Of a stretch of 64,000 nucleotides of DNA, positions 51,839 through 59,937 are shown piece after piece. The stretch spans positions 1 to 64,000 of the forward strand of contig NZ_SCOT01000011.1 in the NCBI RefSeq assembly GCF_005502465.1. The letters run 5' to 3'. The translations under genes and the position numbers were made by a program. Every line of letters starts with the position of its first letter. The stretch's first letter is position 1. The notes under the pieces are model-generated. The model did not search any database, was not told where the DNA came from, and was given only the letters and a program-made list of their open reading frames with translations. The DNA comes from Sphingopyxis sp. L1A2A (GTDB lineage: Bacteria > Pseudomonadota > Alphaproteobacteria > Sphingomonadales > Sphingomonadaceae).

Positions 51839-54097
51839 TCAGCGCCGGAAGCTGAGTGTTGCCCAGTAGCGGCGTGGTTCATTAAAATAGCCCTCCACAA
51901 AGCCGAAGCTGGTCGAGGCGTCATAGCCCGCGGTCAGCACGCGCTTGTCGGTCAGATTGTCGACCGCGAGGCGAAGCGACAGCCCCCTGGCGGGCAGCGT
52001 GAATTCGGCGCTGGCGTTCAGGATCGCATGATCGGGCGCGCGCATCAGCGGCGAATTTTCGACATCGATCCAGGTGAGGCTGCGGTAGGCGGCGTCGAGG
52101 CGGAAGCTCGCATCGACGCTGTCCGACAGCGCGACCGAATAGACGATGCTGCCGCTCGCGGTGAGGTCGGGCGCCTGCTTCGGATTGCGGAAGCTGACAT
52201 CGGTCGGAACGCCGCCGATCACCGAGGTATAGCGCAGATATTTCGCATCGAGATAGCCGAACGAACCGCTCAGTCGCAGCTCGCGCGAGACGCGAACGTC
52301 ACCCTCCAGCTCGATCCCCTGAATCCGCGACTTGCCGGCATTGTCGGTGCGCACCACGATCAGACCGGTGTTCGGGCTGACCGTCGAGATGAGCAGTTGC
52401 TGATCCTTGTAATCGTTGCGGAAGGCCGAGAGGTTCAGCGTGACAAGCCCGCCGAGCGTCGTCTTGAGCCCCGCCTCATAGGCGGTCAGATATTCGGGAT
52501 CATAGGACCCGATTTCCTCGACCGAGGTCGGCCGTCCGTTGAAGCCGCCGCTGCGGAACCCCCGCGACCAGGAGACATAGCCGAGAATATCGGGGGTGAA
52601 TTTATACGAGAGCGAAGCGCGCGGCGTGAACGCCTTCCAGTCCTCGCTCAGCCGGTACGAGGGCATGCCCGAAAGCAGCGGCTGCTGGCTGTAGATCCGC
52701 ATCGCGGCCTGATCCCAGACCTTCTTTTCCCAAGTGTAGCGCGCGCCGAGTTCGAGCGTCAGCGCATCGGTGACGTCGAAGGTGGCGTTGCCGAACAGCG
52801 CATAATTGGTCGTCTTCTGCCGATTGGCGAAGTCGATGTTGAAATCGAGCGCGGTGGCGAGCGCGGGGTCGAAGCCCGCCGCGATCAGGCGCGGATAAAG
52901 TCCGTCGGCAACGTAGAGCGTGGTGTCGTCGCGCGACTTTTCGCGGAAATAATAGGCGCCGAGCAACAGCGAGCCGCGATCGAACAGGCTGGTCGCATAT
53001 TGCAGTTCCTGCGAGATCTGGCGCGCACTCTCGTCGTGGATGTCGCCCGCATAATTGACCGCCGCCGAGGCATCGCCATCGCGCCCGAAGATCGCATGGA
53101 CCCAGCGATAGGCGCTGATCGACTTCAACGTGCCGCCGCCCAGATCGGCCGAAAGCGTCAGCGTCGCATTGGCGGCATCGGTCTCGTCGCGGTTGAGGAA
53201 ATCACTGGTGTCGGTGCGGTTGATGCTGCCGGGCGCGGTGCAGCACGGCGCAATGAAGGCCGATTGCAGTCCCGAGAAGAAAGTCGGGGTAAAGGATAGC
53301 ATGCTGTGCGGCGTGCTGTTCTGGCGGCGGCGCAGCCCGTCGACGGTCAGCACCGCATCGATCGGCGACGCACCATAATGCAGCGTCAGCCGGCCCGCCT
53401 GAACATTGCGATTGCCCAGATTCTTGCCCGAGGGGACTTTCTGCCAGCCCTCGCCCCATTCGCCCAGCGCGGCGACCCCGATCGCGAGATTGTCCGAAAG
53501 CCCTGCCTCGACATTGGCGCGTAGCCGGAGATCGTTGAACGAGCCATAGCGGATGTCGCCTTCGATCCGGTTACCCCTCGGCACACGCGAGACGACGCTG
53601 ATCGCGCCGCCGATCGTATTCTTGCCGAACAGCGACCCCTGCGGCCCGCGCAGCACTTCGATCCGGTCGATGCCCAGAAGCTCGGTGGTCGCGCCAAAGC
53701 TGCGCGCGACATAGACGCCGTCGATATAGAGCGCGACCGCGGGATCGGAGGTGATGATGAAGTCATTCTCGCCGACGCCGCGGATGAACGCCGAAACGCC
53801 GCCGCTGTTGCCGCCCTGCCCCGGCGTGAACTGAAGGTTGGGCGCGACCTGGCCGACGTCGGTGACGCCGTCAAAGCCGCGCGAGTCAAGCTGCGCGCCG
53901 CCGATCGCGGTGATCGCGATGGGTACGTCCTGCAGCTTTTCCTCGCGCCGGCGCGCGGTGACGACGATCTCGGTGGAGTCGTCTTCGTTCGCCGCGTCCT
54001 CGGCGGCGGGCGCCTGCTCCTGCGCAAAAAGCGGCTGCGCAGTGGCAAGCGCCACCAGCGCAACCGAAGCACGCGCGAAATACCTGTAATTTTTCAT
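51839..54097 (-). CDS. TonB-dependent receptor heading the P450 operon
   Basis: The 752-residue protein has a signal peptide (YRYFARASVALVALATAQPLFAQ), STEIVVTARRREEKLQDVPIAITA and a plug with FIRGVGENDFIITSDPAVALYIDGVYVARSFG and IEVLRGPQGSLFGKNTIGGAISVVS. The barrel ends RRYWATLSFRR. It contains one CC pair (FIAPCCTAP) in a surface-loop region, unusual for these receptors. The genes for the dehydrogenase, two small proteins, HTH regulator, P450 and ferredoxin follow on the same strand with short gaps, so it probably imports their substrate. Confidence 0.93.
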   Translation of the reverse strand: MKNYRYFARASVALVALATAQPLFAQEQAPAAEDAANEDDSTEIVVTARRREEKLQDVPIAITAIGGAQLDSRGFDGVTDVGQVAPNLQFTPGQGGNSGGVSAFIRGVGENDFIITSDPAVALYIDGVYVARSFGATTELLGIDRIEVLRGPQGSLFGKNTIGGAISVVSRVPRGNRIEGDIRYGSFNDLRLRANVEAGLSDNLAIGVAALGEWGEGWQKVPSGKNLGNRNVQAGRLTLHYGASPIDAVLTVDGLRRRQNSTPHSMLSFTPTFFSGLQSAFIAPCCTAPGSINRTDTSDFLNRDETDAANATLTLSADLGGGTLKSISAYRWVHAIFGRDGDASAAVNYAGDIHDESARQISQELQYATSLFDRGSLLLGAYYFREKSRDDTTLYVADGLYPRLIAAGFDPALATALDFNIDFANRQKTTNYALFGNATFDVTDALTLELGARYTWEKKVWDQAAMRIYSQQPLLSGMPSYRLSEDWKAFTPRASLSYKFTPDILGYVSWSRGFRSGGFNGRPTSVEEIGSYDPEYLTAYEAGLKTTLGGLVTLNLSAFRNDYKDQQLLISTVSPNTGLIVVRTDNAGKSRIQGIELEGDVRVSRELRLSGSFGYLDAKYLRYTSVIGGVPTDVSFRNPKQAPDLTASGSIVYSVALSDSVDASFRLDAAYRSLTWIDVENSPLMRAPDHAILNASAEFTLPARGLSLRLAVDNLTDKRVLTAGYDASTSFGFVEGYFNEPRRYWATLSFRR

Positions 54098-54146
54098 CTT
54101 TGCCCCTCCGCGACCCGGATCATCTCCGCGATGATGCCCATATTAT

Positions 54147-54211
54147 GCATGACAAATGACATCGAATAAAACGCATTTCAACATCAAATAGAATTTTCAC
54201 TTATGTCATGC
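54147..54211. promoter_or_regulatory. Inverted GCATGACA/TGTCATGC sites at the receptor promoter
   Basis: GCATGACA (54147-54154) recurs inverted as TGTCATGC (54204-54211) in the AT-rich gap between the divergent receptor (start 54097) and SDR (start 54375) genes. The centres are about 57 bases apart. Such paired half-sites may serve DNA-looping or simply be two binding sites; the evidence is limited to symmetry and position. Confidence 0.4.
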
Positions 54212-54374
54212 GCTTACCAAAGGCAGAGTTTTATCGCACGTCGTCGATTTTCGCGGACCTCCCTGCGGCATTTTTCGCAAGCATGGGGCGCCCGTTCCTC
54301 GTCCAATTGGATCAATTCGCCTGACCGTGCCGGTGCTACGAAATCGGGCAACGACGGATGGAGAGAGGATCGAG

Positions 54375-55139
54375 ATGGGCATGTTCGAAGGCAAGGTCGC
54401 GCTGGTAACCGGCGGCGCTTCGGGAATCGGCGTCGCGGCGGCGTTCCGCTTTGCCGACGAGGGGGCCGCGGTCGTGGTCGCCGACATCAACGAAGCCGGC
54501 GCCGAGGTGATCGCCGACGCGATCCGCGCCAAAGGCGGTCGCGCGCGCGCCATCCGCTGCGATGTCGCCAGCGCCGCGGACAATGACGCGATGGTCGCTG
54601 CGGCAAAGCAGGATTTCGGTCGGCTCGACGCCGCCTTCCTGAACGCCGGTGCCTATGCGCAGACCGGTTTCGAAGAGTCCGACGCCGCGATCCTCGACAC
54701 TATGGTCGCGATCAACCTCAAGGGTGCCTGGCTGGGGCTGCAATCGGTGCTGCCCGCGCTCGAACGTGAAGGTGCGGCGGTGGTAACGGCATCGACCTCG
54801 GGCGTCATCGGGTTGAATGTGGCGGCCGCCTATAGCGCCGCCAAACATGGTGTGATCGGGCTGGTGCGATCGACGTCACAGAGTTTTGCGGCGCGCGGTC
54901 TGCGCGTCAACGCGATCTGCCCCGGGCCGGTCGCGACCGCGATCCTGGGCGTGGCCGAGCAGGCCCCGATCCAGCCGGCCGACACGCTCGCGCTTCCCGA
55001 TTATGGCGGCGTGCTGCTGCCCCAGCATATCGCAGAGGTCGCGCTGTTCCTTGCAAGTCCGCGCTCGGGCGGAATCAACGGGCAGTCGCATATCGTCGAT
55101 GCGGGCTATCTGGCCAGCTATCCGCCGATGCCGCAATGA
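54375..55139 (+). CDS. SDR-family oxidoreductase
   Basis: The 254-residue protein (start ATG 54375, MGMFEGKVALVTGGASGIGVAAAFRFADEGAAVVVADINEAGAE) has LNAGAYAQ, the catalytic TASTSG Ser and YSAAK, and ends with INGQSHIVDAGYLASYPPMPQ. The Asp in VVADIN indicates NAD. It resembles hydroxysteroid or cyclohexanol dehydrogenases in general size, but specificity is unknown. It is divergent from the receptor-P450 operon and is followed by the convergent SnoaL-like gene. Confidence 0.87.
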   Translation: MGMFEGKVALVTGGASGIGVAAAFRFADEGAAVVVADINEAGAEVIADAIRAKGGRARAIRCDVASAADNDAMVAAAKQDFGRLDAAFLNAGAYAQTGFEESDAAILDTMVAINLKGAWLGLQSVLPALEREGAAVVTASTSGVIGLNVAAAYSAAKHGVIGLVRSTSQSFAARGLRVNAICPGPVATAILGVAEQAPIQPADTLALPDYGGVLLPQHIAEVALFLASPRSGGINGQSHIVDAGYLASYPPMPQ

Positions 55140-55152
55140 GCCGGAGGGCGCG

Positions 55153-55599
55153 TCAGTCGCGCACGACGCGGATGCGGCTGAGCCGGGTCCTGGCGATCAG
55201 CCAGCGCCCGCGCGCCTTGCGATAGCAATCATGATAATGTCCGAAACCGTGGCGCGAGCGACCGGCAAGATCGCTTCCCTCGCCCGCCCAGAAATGGTCG
55301 TCCATCGCCCAGATGCCCTCGGCATCGCGTGCGCCGGTGAAGCGGATTTCAAAGCTGTGGACATGATGCACCGTCGTGGCATTTTCGAGCGCGGCGGCAA
55401 CCCCGGCGACAAAGGCCTCGGCACCGGTGGTCAGCAGTTTTTCATCGGCCTCACCCGGCATTTCGCGAAAGTCGCCGACCATGTCGTCGGTGAGCAGGCT
55501 GCGCAGCAGCGCCCAGTCCTTGGTGTCGAGCGCGCGCACGTAGCGCGCCTTGAGCAGCCGGATCTCCTCGATCGCAGCAAGATTGACAGCTTCTGTCAC
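55153..55599 (-). CDS. SnoaL-like (NTF2-fold) protein
   Basis: The 148-residue protein starts at GTG 55599, three bases after the sulfotransferase stop, with GAGAGG upstream. Its pattern IEEIRLLKARYVRALDTKDWALLRSLLTDDMVGDFRE..., then TTVHHVHSFEIRFTGARDAEGIWAMDDHFW and GHYHDCYRKARGRWLIARTRLSRIRV is typical of SnoaL_4/NTF2-like proteins. The HH pair and the C-terminal RTRLSR are common family features. Members include ring isomerases (ketosteroid isomerase fold), dehydratases and hydrolases. No ketosteroid-isomerase Asp/Tyr set can be claimed here. Confidence 0.85.
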   Translation of the reverse strand: MTEAVNLAAIEEIRLLKARYVRALDTKDWALLRSLLTDDMVGDFREMPGEADEKLLTTGAEAFVAGVAAALENATTVHHVHSFEIRFTGARDAEGIWAMDDHFWAGEGSDLAGRSRHGFGHYHDCYRKARGRWLIARTRLSRIRVVRD

Positions 55600-55602
55600 G
55601 AT

Positions 55603-56775
55603 TTATTTCCTCTCCAGGAAGGCAGCTCGATAGGCCGCGAAACGCTGTTCTACATCGGAGCGGACCAAGCAGAAATCCTCAAGCGCATATTTGTGCGGCG
55701 CGCGATCCTCGCGCTTGTTGGCATCGATCCACTCGGCCATGCCCGCGCGCACCGCGTCGGTGACATCGACCCCCGCGGCCTCGAGCACGCGCACGCCCTC
55801 GCCGATCGGATCGCTGAGCAGATCGGCGTAGCGAACGTCGATGAAATTCTGCCCCGCGACCTGTCCGCGCACCGCCATGAAACGGTCGAGCAACTCGGCG
55901 AGCCGCGGCACCCAGAAGGCGGCAACGCTCGCCCGATCGACGCTGTCCGACACCATCCGGTAAAGGCTGTGCTCCATGCTGCAATAGCTCGGCACCGTCG
56001 CGACCGGGTCGCGGTGCGTCATCACGATCTTCGCCTCGGGGAATATCTCGATCACCGCGTCGAGCGCGAGCAGATGACCGGGGGTCTTGAGCACCCATTT
56101 CGCCCCCGCGCGGCTCTGGTCCTGCCATTGCAGCGACTGGAGAATCTGCTTGAGGTCGCGATAGCATTGGATGCCGTCGTTTTCGGTCAGCCAGCGCGCA
56201 TAGCCCGGAACATGGTAAGTCCCCTCGATCATCGTGCTCGAATAGAGCTGGCCGAGGATGATCAGCTCCTCGTCGGGCTGGTCGATACTCATCGGATGGA
56301 TCGACATCAGATCGGGGATCGTCCTGAGCATATAGTCGAGAAAGCCGCGCGCCGCCGCGCGCCGCGGCTCGGGATCGCCGCGCGCCTCGCCCGGGAAGGG
56401 TGCATAATTCTGCGTCTCGAACCAGCGGGTACCGGTCATCCCCGGCGCCGAGGCCAGCATGCGGTGCAGCATCGTGCTCCCGGTGCGCGGGAGGCCGACG
56501 ACGACCGCCGCGACCTCGACGGTCTCGTCGAGAATTTCGGGATGCTGCTTGATCAGGTCGACATGCCGCAGGCGGTTGACGAGGCCGTTGACGATCATCG
56601 CCGCGGCGCTCGCAACCCCCGCCTCGCTGAGCCGGGCTTCGGTATTGAGCGCCGGGATCAGCGCGTCGATATTGGCGAAGAACCAGGTGTCGCCGAAATC
56701 CGAAAGCCCCGTCTGCTCGCACGCGCGCGCCACCAGCACGTCGCGATCCGGCACCTGGCCAATTGCCTCTTTCAC
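55603..56775 (-). CDS. PAPS-dependent sulfotransferase family protein
   Basis: The protein (about 390 residues; GTG 56775 has AGAGAGG seven bases upstream, while ATG 56796 has no ribosome site) has the 5'-phosphosulfate loop VVVGLPRTGSTMLHRMLASAP near residue 90. It also has KWVLKTPGHLLALDAVIEIFPEAKIVMTHRDPVATVPS, where the 3'-phosphate-binding Arg/Ser lie, and a C-terminal RYADLLSDPIGEGVRVLEAAG. This is the large bacterial sulfotransferase_3 type. It would transfer sulfate from PAPS to a hydroxyl or amine of a small molecule. It is co-transcribed with a SnoaL-like gene. Sulfotransferases are unexpected in a catabolic gene group; the two sulfatases at 11-16 kb do the reverse reaction. Confidence 0.88.
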   Translation of the reverse strand: MKEAIGQVPDRDVLVARACEQTGLSDFGDTWFFANIDALIPALNTEARLSEAGVASAAAMIVNGLVNRLRHVDLIKQHPEILDETVEVAAVVVGLPRTGSTMLHRMLASAPGMTGTRWFETQNYAPFPGEARGDPEPRRAAARGFLDYMLRTIPDLMSIHPMSIDQPDEELIILGQLYSSTMIEGTYHVPGYARWLTENDGIQCYRDLKQILQSLQWQDQSRAGAKWVLKTPGHLLALDAVIEIFPEAKIVMTHRDPVATVPSYCSMEHSLYRMVSDSVDRASVAAFWVPRLAELLDRFMAVRGQVAGQNFIDVRYADLLSDPIGEGVRVLEAAGVDVTDAVRAGMAEWIDANKREDRAPHKYALEDFCLVRSDVEQRFAAYRAAFLERK

Positions 56776-56810
56776 AGCCCATCCTCTCTGCATCATGATA
56801 GTAATTTTAT

Positions 56811-56840
56811 ATATGTCATACGATATTCGTATTCACATAT
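56811..56840. promoter_or_regulatory. Extended palindrome upstream of the sulfotransferase gene
   Basis: ATACGA-TAT-TCGTAT (56818-56832) is a perfect 15-base dyad. Outer ATATGT (56811-56816) and ACATAT (56835-56840) extend it to about 30 bases, with a one-base offset. It lies 36 bases upstream of the GTG at 56775, in an AT-rich promoter-like gap after the LuxR gene. Confidence 0.75.
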
Positions 56841-56871
56841 GCTATCATCTACGCAGAAAGAAGCAACATCC

Positions 56872-58008
56872 TTAGGTGCTGGAGCCACCCAATTCGGTCA
56901 TTCCGGCGTGGAGCAGGTGCACCAGCTGCGACTGACGCCGAGCACCGGTCTTGGCGAAGATCGAGCGCAGGTGCGAGCGCGCGGTGTTGTGCGCGATGCC
57001 CAGCCGGTCGGCCGCCTCGACCAGCGAACCGCCGCCGGCAAGCGCCGCGGCGAGCATCGCCTCCATCCGGGTCAGCTGGAACAGGTCGCGGATCGCTTCG
57101 GGATCGGGCGCCGCATCCTGCCCCGGATCGCTGATGAACAACGCCAGCGCCGCGCCCTTGCCGCCGCGCATGAAGGCGGGCGTCGTCACCGCCTTGGCGA
57201 CGACGCCCAGATCGCGCCGTCCCGAGGGCCGCTCGATACGGAAGCGCTGCGGCGGCGAGGCGGCGGGATCAGTCTCGGCATCGAGCAATTTAAGCAGTTT
57301 TTCGAGCGTTCGGTGCGCCGTACCCGCCGCCAGCCGGAGCCGCCCGCCCGCCAGTGTCAGCCCGTCTTCCTCGGCCAGCAACCGCTCGGCAACCGCGTTG
57401 GTGCGGATCACCTTTCCGTCGTGGTCGAGCGTGATCGCCGCGACGCCCATTTGTTCGACAACGCCGCGATAGACGCCATGTTCGGCGCCCGACGCCTGCA
57501 ACCGTTCGAACAGCTGGATCGCATGGCGCAGATGCGGGACGAGCGTCTGCAACGCATCGCGTTCGGCGGCGCCGAAATCGTGACGGCTGCTGTCGCGCGT
57601 CACCCGAAGCCGCGCCTCGAAACCGCTGTCGAAACGCAGGTCGACGCCGAGGATCTGGTCGCCTCCCGCGGCTTCGAGGAAGTCGCGCCAAAAATCGCTC
57701 GCGCGCGCCGCGCCTTGGACAAAGTCGCTAAAGGACATGACCTTGCCTTCGGGCAGCCCCTTGAACGGATCGTTGGCAAAGAAGCTTTCGGCATAATCTT
57801 CGCTGGTTTGCGGATCGGCGTCGGGGGTGACGATCGTCCCGGGCTTGCGCGTGCCGGGCATTGTCAGGATCAGCGTCGCGTAAGTGCCGTCGAGATAGAG
57901 CGCGAGACCGCGCAGGAAATCCTCCCACGGCGTGTCCGCCAGCAAACCGCCGAACAGGTCGGCGAGCAGCTTCGAAAATTCCGCGGTCGGTCCGCCTGCC
58001 TTCACCAT
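56872..58008 (-). CDS. LuxR-family regulator (paralogue B)
   Basis: The 378-residue protein (start ATG 58008 behind GAAGGTGCG; ATG 58029 is an alternative) repeats the domain plan of the regulator at 40394. The N-terminal region of about 160 residues is FSKLLADLFGGLLADTPWEDFLRGLALYL. A PAS-like part follows (VVEQMGVAAITLDHDGKVIRTNAVAERLL), and the C-terminal HTH is LTRMEAMLAAALAGGGSLVEAADRLGIAHNTARSHLRSIFAKTGARRQSQLVHLL. It is divergent from an esterase gene with a gap of about 50 bases, so shared control is likely. Confidence 0.85.
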   Translation of the reverse strand: MVKAGGPTAEFSKLLADLFGGLLADTPWEDFLRGLALYLDGTYATLILTMPGTRKPGTIVTPDADPQTSEDYAESFFANDPFKGLPEGKVMSFSDFVQGAARASDFWRDFLEAAGGDQILGVDLRFDSGFEARLRVTRDSSRHDFGAAERDALQTLVPHLRHAIQLFERLQASGAEHGVYRGVVEQMGVAAITLDHDGKVIRTNAVAERLLAEEDGLTLAGGRLRLAAGTAHRTLEKLLKLLDAETDPAASPPQRFRIERPSGRRDLGVVAKAVTTPAFMRGGKGAALALFISDPGQDAAPDPEAIRDLFQLTRMEAMLAAALAGGGSLVEAADRLGIAHNTARSHLRSIFAKTGARRQSQLVHLLHAGMTELGGSST

Positions 58009-58057
58009 CGCACCTTCATTTCCATCCATTCCATCCCACAAGCCGGAGAGCTTTGCC

Positions 58058-58993
58058 ATGCCCATTGATCCTGCCCTCGCGCCGCTGCTCGACATGATGA
58101 ACGCGCTGCCGCACATGAACGCGCCCTTCGATCCTGCCGCGCTGCGCCTCGCTGACGAACAGCCGATGCCTGTCCCCAAGGCCGGCGTGGCCGAGGTCCG
58201 CGATGTGACGCTCGACACCAGCGCCGGAGCCGTGAAGGCGCGCCTTTATCACCCCATGCCCGGCACGACGCTGCCACTGCTCGTCTTCATCCACGGCGGC
58301 GGCTGGGTGTTCGGGACGCTCGACACCCATGATCCGCTGTGCCGCGCGCTCGCCGCCGCCGCCGAGGTCGCGGTGCTCTCGCTCGAATATCCGCGCGCGC
58401 CCGAGCATCGCTTTCCGACCGCGCTCGATACCGTCCGCGCCGCCGTGGTGACTGCCGCCGCAGAGGCCAGCACCCTCGGCATCGACGCTAGCCGGATCGC
58501 GGTCGGCGGCGACAGCGCGGGCGGCAATTTGTCCGCCGCTCTGTGCCTCGCGACGCGCGACGAAGGCGGCCCCGCGATCGCGCACCAGCTGCTCCTCTAT
58601 CCCGTCATCGACAATGACTTCACCCGCGCCTCCCATATCGAAAACGCCACCGGCTATATGCTGAGCAGCGAAATGATGCAGTGGTTCTGGGCGCAATATC
58701 TGGGCGATGCCGGTCGCGCCGCTGGCGCGCTCGCGACCCCGATCCGCGCCGACAGCCTCGCCGGCCTGCCGTCGGCGACCATCGTCACCGCCGAGTATGA
58801 CCCGCTGCGCGACGAAGGCATCGCCTATGCCGAGCGGCTGAAGGCGGCGGGCGTGACGGTGACGCACGACCATTTCCCCGGCGTGATCCACGGCTTTGCC
58901 AGCATGCTGGGCATGTTGCCGCAGGCCGATGTCGCGGTGGGAACGGCGGCCCGGGGATTGCGGGCCGCCTTCGCGATGGAAGCCGTGGCGTAA
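58058..58993 (+). CDS. HSL-type alpha/beta hydrolase (esterase)
   Basis: The 311-residue protein has the hormone-sensitive-lipase family signatures: oxyanion motif VFIHGGGWVFG near residue 80, nucleophile elbow VGGDSAGGNLSAAL (Ser near residue 150), Asp in TAEYDPLRDEG and His in FPGVIHGFASM. No signal peptide is seen, so it is cytoplasmic. CCGGAGAG lies upstream of the ATG at 58058. It hydrolyses carboxylic esters, for example of an esterified steroid, lactone or acyl side chain. It faces the LuxR paralogue B, which is probably its regulator. Confidence 0.92.
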   Translation: MPIDPALAPLLDMMNALPHMNAPFDPAALRLADEQPMPVPKAGVAEVRDVTLDTSAGAVKARLYHPMPGTTLPLLVFIHGGGWVFGTLDTHDPLCRALAAAAEVAVLSLEYPRAPEHRFPTALDTVRAAVVTAAAEASTLGIDASRIAVGGDSAGGNLSAALCLATRDEGGPAIAHQLLLYPVIDNDFTRASHIENATGYMLSSEMMQWFWAQYLGDAGRAAGALATPIRADSLAGLPSATIVTAEYDPLRDEGIAYAERLKAAGVTVTHDHFPGVIHGFASMLGMLPQADVAVGTAARGLRAAFAMEAVA

Positions 58994-59021
58994 CGGCGGT
59001 GCCGGGATCTGCGCCGTCGCG

Positions 59022-59798
59022 TCAGACCCCGTAACCGCCCGCGACCGCAATCTGCTGCCCCGTGACATAGGCAGCTTTGGACGAAGCAAGGAAGACAGCG
59101 GCATGACCGATTTCCTCGGAACGACCCCAACGCTTGAGCGCGAGGTTCTTGTGCACCTCGGCGGTCCATGCGTCGTCGAACACGCCTTGTTTCGACAGCT
59201 CGAGGAACATCCCCGCCTCGATCACGCCGACGAGGATGGAGTTGGCGCGGATGCCATATCGGCCCTCCTCGCGCGCGATGCCCTTGACCAGCGCTTCATT
59301 CGCGGCCTTCGGCGCAACCGACAGGCCGTCCTTGTCGGGCCAGCGCAGGTCGCCCGCCGACCCCAGATGGACGAACGAGCCGCCGCCCTGCGCGCGCATG
59401 TGCGGAAGGATCAGGTGCGCGGCGAAGAAAAAGCCGTGCACCTCGACGTCGATCGCGCGGCGCCATTGTTGGGGCGTCGTCTCGGCGAGATGGACCTGCG
59501 CGACGAGCGGGCCGGCGCCCCACAGCATGGTGTGGATGCGCCCGTGCGCCGCGATGGCGTCGGCGATAGCGGCGGCCAGCGCGGCGTCATCGGTGACGTC
59601 GCATTGGTGCAGGCTCGCCTTGCGGCCCGATGCCTCGATGTTTCGGGCGAGCGCTTCGGCGTCCGCCTGTTTCGAGCGCCAGACGATCGCGACGTCGCTT
59701 CCCGCGGCGGCAAATTCGCCCGCGACTGCGGCACCGATGCCGCCGGTCGCGCCGAAAATCAGCGTCGCGCCCTCGGGAAACTGCGAACCTTCACCCAT
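59022..59798 (-). CDS. Atypical SDR lacking the catalytic tyrosine
   Basis: The 258-residue protein (ATG 59798 behind GGAGGGTGAAG) has an SDR fold with FGATGGIGAAVAGEFAAAGSDVAIVWRSKQ and TMLWGAGPLVAQVHL, a catalytic-position Ser in VHLGSAGDL, and the C-terminal VTGQQIAVAGGYGV. The Y-x-x-x-K motif instead reads S-V-A-P-K (GLSVAPKAANEALVKG), so the Tyr is Ser. The usual NNAG is WGAGP. Either it uses another general acid, or it is a binding/regulatory SDR. The codons around this site are clear in the sequence. It is divergent from the Rieske oxygenase gene with a shared palindrome. Confidence 0.82.
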   Translation of the reverse strand: MGEGSQFPEGATLIFGATGGIGAAVAGEFAAAGSDVAIVWRSKQADAEALARNIEASGRKASLHQCDVTDDAALAAAIADAIAAHGRIHTMLWGAGPLVAQVHLAETTPQQWRRAIDVEVHGFFFAAHLILPHMRAQGGGSFVHLGSAGDLRWPDKDGLSVAPKAANEALVKGIAREEGRYGIRANSILVGVIEAGMFLELSKQGVFDDAWTAEVHKNLALKRWGRSEEIGHAAVFLASSKAAYVTGQQIAVAGGYGV

Positions 59799-59870
59799 CT
59801 TCACCCTCCTTGATCCACAAAATATTGCATAATGTCGGCAATAGTGAGATATGTTATCGAAATGCGATGA

Positions 59871-59887
59871 TTTCACAAGTTGTGAAA
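59871..59887. promoter_or_regulatory. Perfect 17-base palindrome TTTCACAAGTTGTGAAA
   Basis: The dyad is perfect around a central G (59879) and lies between the divergent SDR (start 59798) and Rieske oxygenase (start 59938) genes. It is 51 bases from the oxygenase ATG. An operator controlling both genes is the likely role; the regulator family is not obvious. Confidence 0.85.
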
Positions 59888-59937
59888 ACGCAAAACGACA
59901 ATGCCTGATGCAAACCGGGCATGATGGGAGATTTTCA

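Noticed and set aside
54886-58068. 1060-residue plus-strand reading frame
   Set aside because: It is antisense to the SnoaL, sulfotransferase and LuxR genes and carries no recognisable motifs; the minus-strand genes have full domain signatures.
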